This document shows positions 58,443-64,000 of a stretch of DNA of 64,000 bases, one piece after another; positions within the stretch are counted from its first letter, which is position 1; the number at the start of each line of letters is the position of its first letter. The notes under the pieces are model-generated. The model searched no databases and was not told the origin of the DNA. It was given only the letters and a program-made list of their open reading frames with translations. A program made the position numbers and the translations under genes. Source of the DNA: Trichomonas vaginalis G3 (taxonomy: Eukaryota > Parabasalia > Trichomonadida > Trichomonadidae); NCBI RefSeq assembly GCF_026262505.1, contig NC_067208.1:16253962-16317961 (forward strand). Direction: 5' to 3'.

Positions 58443-60683
58443 ATGATTAAACAACAGCAACTTAAGGCGCAAAGCACCCAGGTCCTTCAGACCATTACAT
58501 ACGCCACATATGCATATAATTCAAAGACGGCAGAACAAACGCAAAGGTTGAAATATGGAGATTTGGAGATAGTATTGAAAAATGACCATTTCGAATTCGT
58601 TTGCAAAGGTGGTGCAATGATATCAAATATAAAAGAAATTTTATTTATGAATTCAAAAATTAAAGGAATAACGGATGATATAACATCAATTCCACCAGAA
58701 GAACAGAGATATTACGCATTAAATGCATTTCCTAAAGTTTTGAAGATTGGAAGATTTAATTTAAATGAGGAATTCATAGAAGGTTTCCTAAACGACATAA
58801 TGAAGAAAGCAGATAAGGAATATGTGGATAGTGAGTTAAATAAGAAGGCAAATTTGGTTTATGTTGATGAAAAAGATAATGAAATTAAAGAAAAGGTTGA
58901 ATGGTATCATGAATGGACATTTGAGACTTTTAAAGTTAAAGCTGATACAGGATGGGTTTCAGGATGTTTAGACCTTAAAGCAGATAAAACATATGTTAAC
59001 GATGAGTTAGAGAAGAAAGCAGATAAGGAATGGACATTTGAGACTTTTAAAGTTAAAGCTGATACAGGATGGGTTTCAGGATGTTTAGACCTTAAAGCAG
59101 ATAAAACATATGTTAACGATGAGTTAGAGAAGAAGGCGGATAAGGAAAAAGTTATTTCATTCATTAATACTGAGTTAGCAAAGAAAGCTGATATATCATT
59201 TGTTAATGAAGAAATAAAACAATCAGAGGTCTATTTTACTCCACCATTTTTAAATTTTATGAAATCATCAGATAAAACCTTTGATATAGATTCTTTTGAA
59301 TGGATATGTTTCGATGGAGTGACCATGTATTTATTTTATACAGCTGGAGTGCTTTATTATTTTAAAACAAATGATTTTAAAAACTATGAATCATTTACTC
59401 CATCTGTTTTGAATCCTGATACACGAAAGCCAATCATTAATCCAAGAATTTTATATGTTGAATATAATAATGGTAAATTTATGGGAATGATAACGGTTGG
59501 AGATGATTTTTACCCTTGTTATTCATTCGATTGTATCCAATGGTTCAAATGTAATTTAAATCAAGATGCTAAATTTAAATATCCAAATAATCCTATTAGA
59601 TGCGTTAATAATAAATGGGTACTAATTTATGAAGTCAATCAAATTTTCATTAGTGAGGATGGAATAAATTATTATATGTTTAGTATGATGTCATCAGATT
59701 TGGAAATTGATTATACAAGTAAGTGGTATTACATTAACAACATGTATTTTATCCTACAAAATGATAAAATTTATAGATCATCTTCAATACCACAAGGTCA
59801 ATTTGAACAAATTTTTCAAGCTGATGGAGACATTGAAGCTTTATGTTATGGATCAAATGTTTGTGTTCTCGTTTCAGGTGAAATGGTCTATTCATATCCT
59901 GTAAGTTATAACAGACATATTTATTTATCACAAGATTTTTCACAGGATCCAGAGAAAACACCAAATTGGGAATTGGTTTATTCATTCACTCCAAAACTTA
60001 CTCGAAATTATAGATTTACTAATTTATTTTATATTGATGGGTATTTCATTGCTTTAGGATGTGGTGATTTAGTAAACATCAGTAGTGATGGAAGAAACTG
60101 GTCTGAAATCACAAAATTTCAAGATGTTAGAAAAGCAATTTTCAAAAATAATACGTTAATATTGATAACAAGACCAGTTTTAATTTCTTACCCAAATTCA
60201 ATATTATATAATAAATTCAATATTCATAATGGATTAAATACAATTCTTGAGATGATTTACCCCATTGGTTCTTTATATACGTCAATGAACTCAACAAATC
60301 CAGAAACGGTTTTAGGTTTTGGTACGTGGGAACAGATTGTAGACAAATTCTTATACTGTGCTAACTCTTCAAAGCAAACAGGGGGTTCGAAGAAAATTAA
60401 AGAAGCAAACCTTCCACCGCACACTCATACGGGAACTACAAACACAACAGGTAATCATTCACATTCAATAACAAAAAGAGGTTATAGAAATCTTGCAGCA
60501 GGTTCGGATAGACAGGGAATGGATAGATATGATATTTCAAGCGACCCAGTAGATTCAAGCGCAGGTATTTTCTGTGGAACCACAGGAAATCATTCACACA
60601 CTTTCACAACAAATCCAACAGGCTCGGGTGAAGATTATATGCCACCATTTATGACTGTATTCGCATGGTATAGAGTTCAATGA
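58443..60683 (+). CDS. Fibre protein with Asp-box beta-propeller and collar-like head
   Basis: 746 residues, uninterrupted. Residues 1-120: N-terminal attachment region (QQLKAQSTQVLQTIT). About 121-255: shaft of KADKxYVDxEL repeats with a perfect-frame 117-bp duplication (58912-59028 and 59029-59145). About 262-590: a beta-propeller with Asp-box-like turns SFDCIQWFKC (near 358), SEDGINYYMF (near 404) and SSDGRNWSEI (near 547), as in sialidase-type folds. About 605-746: head with YPIGSLYTSMNSTNPETVLG, TGGSKKIKEANLPPHTHTG and MPPFMTVFAWYR, matching the phage-collar-like head at 47905-49293. Likely a trimeric receptor-binding fibre. No catalytic sialidase residues could be assigned. Confidence 0.8.
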   Translation: MIKQQQLKAQSTQVLQTITYATYAYNSKTAEQTQRLKYGDLEIVLKNDHFEFVCKGGAMISNIKEILFMNSKIKGITDDITSIPPEEQRYYALNAFPKVLKIGRFNLNEEFIEGFLNDIMKKADKEYVDSELNKKANLVYVDEKDNEIKEKVEWYHEWTFETFKVKADTGWVSGCLDLKADKTYVNDELEKKADKEWTFETFKVKADTGWVSGCLDLKADKTYVNDELEKKADKEKVISFINTELAKKADISFVNEEIKQSEVYFTPPFLNFMKSSDKTFDIDSFEWICFDGVTMYLFYTAGVLYYFKTNDFKNYESFTPSVLNPDTRKPIINPRILYVEYNNGKFMGMITVGDDFYPCYSFDCIQWFKCNLNQDAKFKYPNNPIRCVNNKWVLIYEVNQIFISEDGINYYMFSMMSSDLEIDYTSKWYYINNMYFILQNDKIYRSSSIPQGQFEQIFQADGDIEALCYGSNVCVLVSGEMVYSYPVSYNRHIYLSQDFSQDPEKTPNWELVYSFTPKLTRNYRFTNLFYIDGYFIALGCGDLVNISSDGRNWSEITKFQDVRKAIFKNNTLILITRPVLISYPNSILYNKFNIHNGLNTILEMIYPIGSLYTSMNSTNPETVLGFGTWEQIVDKFLYCANSSKQTGGSKKIKEANLPPHTHTGTTNTTGNHSHSITKRGYRNLAAGSDRQGMDRYDISSDPVDSSAGIFCGTTGNHSHTFTTNPTGSGEDYMPPFMTVFAWYRVQ

Positions 60684-60745
60684 ACGCTCAATGTTTGTGA
60701 AACAAACTTTAGAACGGCATAATTTAAATTTTTATTTTAGTATAA

Positions 60746-60838
60746 ATGAAGATTCTACCATATGGTGTTATTGGAAGAGATAAAGATGGAAACCCAATAT
60801 TTGATCCAAAGTTAAAATTAAAGTTACTGACAAGATAA
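60746..60838 (+). CDS. 30-residue peptide gene (doubtful)
   Basis: A short frame starting MKILPYGVIGRDKDGNPIF and ending LKLLTR. It is placed directly after a T-rich box (TTTTTATTTTAGTATAA) as other element genes are. It overlaps the antisense of the next gene's 3' part, so it may be only the start of a broken gene. Confidence 0.35.
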   Translation: MKILPYGVIGRDKDGNPIFDPKLKLKLLTR

Positions 60839-61193
60839 CAACTTGAAAAGTTACTGAAACCAAAACAGGATGAGAAAATGAGAAAATGAGAAAGAAAAAA
60901 ATTTGGATTGAGTTAAAAAATTCATCTTTATTAAATTCATCTCTTCCAATCAATTTATTTATTCTATTAAATTCTTTTATTTTTGCTTCACTCAGTTTAA
61001 GGATTGAACGGTAAGTTTCTAATTTTTCGATTATTTCTTTCCTCTCTTTATCGTTTTCAGCCCCACCGCATTGCGGCTTCTTTTTGTAATAGCATATTTT
61101 TGATTTAATTCTGTTTAGTTTCTTTTTATATTCATCGTCTGGACTCTGAATCTTAATTGAATCAGGACTCTTGGATGCTTTGTTGTCACTCAT
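60768..61193 (-). CDS. Small charged element protein
   Basis: Up to 141 residues from MSDNKASKSPDSIKIQSPDD. The first 95 residues are charged and helical (YKKKLNRIKSKICYYKKKPQ; KEIIEKLETYRSILKLSEAK). The hydrophobic end is unlike the rest and may be read-through of non-coding sequence. No family recognised. Confidence 0.45.
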   Translation of the reverse strand: MSDNKASKSPDSIKIQSPDDEYKKKLNRIKSKICYYKKKPQCGGAENDKERKEIIEKLETYRSILKLSEAKIKEFNRINKLIGRDEFNKDEFFNSIQIFFFLIFSFSHPVLVSVTFQVVILSVTLILTLDQILGFHLYLFQ

Positions 61194-61303
61194 TTCTTAC
61201 GAAATAAAAAAATTAAATATTATTTAAATATAATGGAGTAATAAAATAAATCGGAATTTCTATTAATTTATTGTCAACTTCAACTAATACATTACCGTTA
61301 ATA

Positions 61304-62608
61304 TAGGGTGTCCAAAGGTGCGTTTAGCACAGCGCTCTATATGAGACTATTAAAGAAGATATATGCTGATTATAAATATATAATAAAAAATATGAATATA
61401 TGTATATGATGAGTATGTTGTATTTTGGCGCCATGCCGGGATATAAAATGAATTTTGAGACAAGAGGTGGTTTCGCGGGAAATTTTGGCGGGATTTTTTC
61501 ATTTTTTTTTAATGAATCATAAAGAAAACATCCTCGCTCTTGCAAAAAAATGCAAAGACTGTAAAAAAATCTACGAGACATTGGTAAAATGCTTCGGTAT
61601 GGATGTTCCTAGCTATTCCACTGTAACGTATCATGTTAGGATGTATCACTTCATGAACAAAAAGGCGCCCATCATAAAAATTGACAAAAAATCGCCGGAT
61701 CAAAGAAAAATCAAAGCAATTCTTCAAGTGCTAGATGAAGACCCAAGAGCATCACTCAGAAGGATAGAGGAGATGACAAAGATACCACGTACAACAGTCA
61801 GTTATTATATGCACAATTATTTGAACTACAAACTAGCGTATACACGTTGGGTTCCGCACAACCTTAATTCAGTTCAAAAAAAATCTAGAGTCCAATCTTC
61901 GAAAGAGCTCCTCTCTATATTGGGTGTGTATCAATCCAAGAAGTTTCGCTTTTTAGTAACAGGGGACGAGTCTTGGTTTCAATATGCAACAGAAGCCAAA
62001 ATCATGTGGATCCCGAAGGATGAAAATCTGCAAACATTCCCGAAGAAAAAAATTGACACACCAATGATGATGTTGTCGGTTTTTTGGGGCGTGAATGGCA
62101 TCATCGCAATTGATATTCTTCAAAAACCTAATACGATGAATGTTCAGTATCTAATTGACAATGTTCTTACTCAAATTATCAATTCTGATGAGTTTGAGAA
62201 ATCCAAACAACAAAAACAAAAGTTTGCAATTCATTTTGATAATTCAAGAGTTCACAAAAGTCATAAGGTAATGAATTACTTGGTGGAAAACAATGTCAAA
62301 GTTGTTCCAAACCCAATTTATTCACCTGATATTGCACCCTCTGACTTTTATTTATTCGGCACGCTAAAAAAGAGAGCTGAAGGACGCGAATTCGCGAGTC
62401 CAGATGATCTTGAAAATTTTGTAAGAGAGCAATTTGAGCAATTTTCTCATGATGATTTAAAGCGTGTCTTTCAAGCCTGGATCGATCGCTGCGAACGCGT
62501 GATTGAATCCAATGGTGATAATATTTAAATAAACTTTATATATATGTAACTTGTTTATTTCTATTCGCAGTATTCAGGTTTGTGCTAAACACACCTTTGG
62601 ACACCCTA
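61304..62608 (+). mobile_element. Mariner transposon (whole), inserted in Polinton C integrase
   Basis: A Tc1/mariner element of about 1.3 kb with 27-bp terminal inverted repeats (61304-61330 and 62582-62608; TAGGGTGTCCAAAGGTG...), one mismatch apart, flanked by TA target duplications (61302-61303 and 62609-62610). It carries one uninterrupted transposase gene. It lies within the minus-strand integrase gene of Polinton C, whose frame is found again on the far side (about 61216-61303). It resembles the known T. vaginalis mariner family Tvmar1. The intact state suggests a recent insertion. Confidence 0.92.
61512..62528 (+). CDS. Mariner transposase, DD34D
   Basis: 338 residues from MNHKENILALAKKC. 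An in-frame upstream start at 61455 is possible, but its extra residues lie close to the terminal repeat and look non-coding. A helix-turn-helix region lies in the first 120 residues (ASLRRIEEMTKIPRTTVSYY). The catalytic acids are in VTGDESWFQY, IHFDNSRVH and DIAPSDFYLFGTLKK, with 34 residues between the second and third, the mariner signature. It cuts and pastes its element at TA sites. The frame has no interruptions, so activity is plausible. Confidence 0.93.
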   Translation: MNHKENILALAKKCKDCKKIYETLVKCFGMDVPSYSTVTYHVRMYHFMNKKAPIIKIDKKSPDQRKIKAILQVLDEDPRASLRRIEEMTKIPRTTVSYYMHNYLNYKLAYTRWVPHNLNSVQKKSRVQSSKELLSILGVYQSKKFRFLVTGDESWFQYATEAKIMWIPKDENLQTFPKKKIDTPMMMLSVFWGVNGIIAIDILQKPNTMNVQYLIDNVLTQIINSDEFEKSKQQKQKFAIHFDNSRVHKSHKVMNYLVENNVKVVPNPIYSPDIAPSDFYLFGTLKKRAEGREFASPDDLENFVREQFEQFSHDDLKRVFQAWIDRCERVIESNGDNI

Positions 62609-63845
62609 TATATCTAACAAATTCAGCTATTGTGTCAAATCTTCGTCTTCTTTTTGTCATTGATTTATCAGTTTTTCCATAATCGAGATGAATCAAAACT
62701 TTATCCCCTTGTTTAAAATTCATGAGCCTCGAATTAATTTGTTCACGTTTAACATCATTTAACCTTTCCATTTGCTTTCTAATATATTCCCATTCTTTTG
62801 AAATATCATTTTTCATTTCCACTGGTTTCATGTTTATAGTTCTATGCCATGTATTATTGTAATAATATACTAACTGCTGTATGATGGAGTCATGATTTCC
62901 ATCCCAGTATATCTGACCGTTAACCCCTAACGCATCTCTAAGAGTTCTCATTACCGCATCAACTATTTTATTATGAAACGTATATGGAGAGGATGAAAAG
63001 TAAAAATTAATTTGTGGGAAATAATGAGCCATAGCTGCCTGAAATCCTTTATCACCATCACCCCTTATATTATCTACTCTTTCATGATCTAGTAAGTATT
63101 GTATAGCTCTTCTTGTTTCCTGTTCTGTTTTCCCTTTCACCGGAATGCAATATAAATATCTGGTGTTAATGTTAATGGCAAATAAATAAGTAACGTTTCC
63201 TTTTGAATATTCTAAATGATCGATTTTGTATGAATATGGATATGGTGCAAATGAAGGGCGACTAAATTTTTCCTTTAACGGTTGAATTTTCGGGTCAGTT
63301 GGTTTATTTAATATTTTGAAATCCTTTTTAAAATCTTTTTGCTTCTTTAATGTTTGAAATGGATATAATAAAGTGAATGATGAAGGATTAACTGAAGGAG
63401 GAGGTACTACCGTTGGAGGTTTTGGTATTGCAAGTGATTTAATTTTATCTGCTTTGATTTTGGATGATGAAGTTTTGGATTTCATTCCTCCTTTCATTAA
63501 TTCTGGATGTATTCTATTCATTTGTTTTAAATATGCTGTATATAAAGGTTTGATATACTTTCCCGCTTCGAGTTTATGTTGAAGGATGAATTCCAAAAGT
63601 TGATCTTCATTTAAAAGTCGGGCTGAATATGGTTTAACTAATGAATCATAAATTAAAGCTTGTGCATCATTTATGGTCTGAAGGACCTGGGCGTTTTGCA
63701 CCTTTAGCTGTTGAACATTTGCTACTTTCTCTTTTGGTGTTGTTTTCGGCTTTTTCTTCTTTGGCTTTTGCGGCTCAGGATTATATAATTTATATAATTC
63801 ATCAATATCTTCTTCTGTTAATACTTTATTTTTGAAATCTTTCAA
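62609..63845 (-). pseudogene. Retroviral-type integrase, interrupted by mariner
   Basis: Fossil gene; the visible part of over 400 codons is open up to the mariner. The N-terminal region is lysine/proline-rich (PEPQKPKKKKPKTTPKEK). The core has a first acidic residue in YKIDHLEYSKGNVTYLFAIN, a second in NIRGDGDKGFQAAM and a third in HNKIVDAVMRTLRDALG, which is Asp. The C-terminal SH3-like part is MNFKQGDKVLIHLDYGK. The remaining end of the frame lies on the other side of the mariner. Confidence 0.88.
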
Positions 63846-63973
63846 TTGTTTAAGTTGTGATTTAGTTTTCCCTTTGTATATTCATTATTTTTAATTTTGT
63901 CTTTAATTTTAGAAATTATTTTATCATGATATTTCAAAATTTCATTTTTATAATATGGATAATAATAATCCAT
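63842..63973 (-). CDS. Small frame upstream of integrase (43 residues or longer)
   Basis: Encodes MDYYYPYYKNEILKYHDKII then a lysine-rich part. It overlaps the integrase start by four bases. The frame is open further upstream to the window edge, so the start is uncertain. It might be the end of a larger gene or the N-terminal part of the integrase region. Confidence 0.35.
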   Translation of the reverse strand: MDYYYPYYKNEILKYHDKIISKIKDKIKNNEYTKGKLNHNLNN

Positions 63974-64000
63974 ATCATCACCCGTATATATTGTTATTAT

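Larger units (their letters stand above)
53469..64000. mobile_element. Polinton/Maverick C (fossil, runs off the right edge)
   Basis: The family is shown by the integrase, capsid part, penton-like and CCG-motif genes and the fibre gene. The left limit is approximate and the right end is beyond the window. It is broken, with several breaks, and a mariner is inserted in the integrase gene. The fibre gene looks whole. Sequences are far from those of A and B at the DNA level, so it is another lineage; the interruption by a whole mariner shows that it predates that insertion. Confidence 0.88.

Noticed and set aside
61324-61581. Minus-strand frame within the mariner left end
   Set aside because: It overlaps the terminal repeat and the transposase start, with no similarity to known mariner genes.

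Overview
This window looks like a piece of the Trichomonas vaginalis genome. The sequence is AT-rich, the host genes are single uninterrupted reading frames, and most of the DNA is mobile: Maverick/Polinton elements, a mariner with DD34D spacing and MULE transposons. The species call is an inference from this combination; no rRNA or other species marker is present.

Layout. (1) 1-12998: Polinton A, a fossil cut by the window edge on the left and by satellite/MULE DNA on the right. It holds two KilA-N genes, a protein-primed family B DNA polymerase (broken), a major capsid gene that looks whole, penton-like minor capsid genes, small virion-type genes and a cut-off fibre gene. (2) 12999-22756: a composite of about 110-bp satellite arrays and two MULE copies in head-to-head inverted arms (13887-17033 and 19376-22365). 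Each arm carries a transposase and a divergently transcribed second gene. (3) 23157-27734: a host DOCK-family guanine nucleotide exchange factor. (4) 28314-51998: Polinton B, with both ends present: 45-bp terminal inverted repeats starting AG and a 5-bp target duplication TATTG. It holds capsid, penton, packaging ATPase, SF3-type helicase, a divergent family B polymerase, integrase, fibre, DNA adenine methyltransferase and KilA-N genes. Most are broken, roughly one break per long gene and several in the largest. (5) 52319-52912: a host ESCRT-III (CHMP6/Vps20-like) gene. (6) about 53469-64000: Polinton C, running off the right edge. It has a capsid part, penton-like genes, a whole 746-residue fibre gene and an integrase gene interrupted by a whole mariner (61304-62608).

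Within the Polintons the genes fall into replication (polymerase, helicase, possible acidic-tailed accessory protein), integration, packaging (ATPase), virion (double jelly-roll capsid, penton-like proteins, protein VI-like amphipathic peptides, fibres) and DNA-binding or modifying functions (KilA-N, methyltransferase). No adenain-type protease was recognised. The least expected content is a set of fibre proteins with coiled-coil shafts and phage-collar-like heads, one of which also has an Asp-box beta-propeller. Element genes share a T-rich box just upstream of the ATG, and several divergent gene pairs are separated by only 17-18 bp. All identities come from reading translations and motifs by eye; no database search was run.
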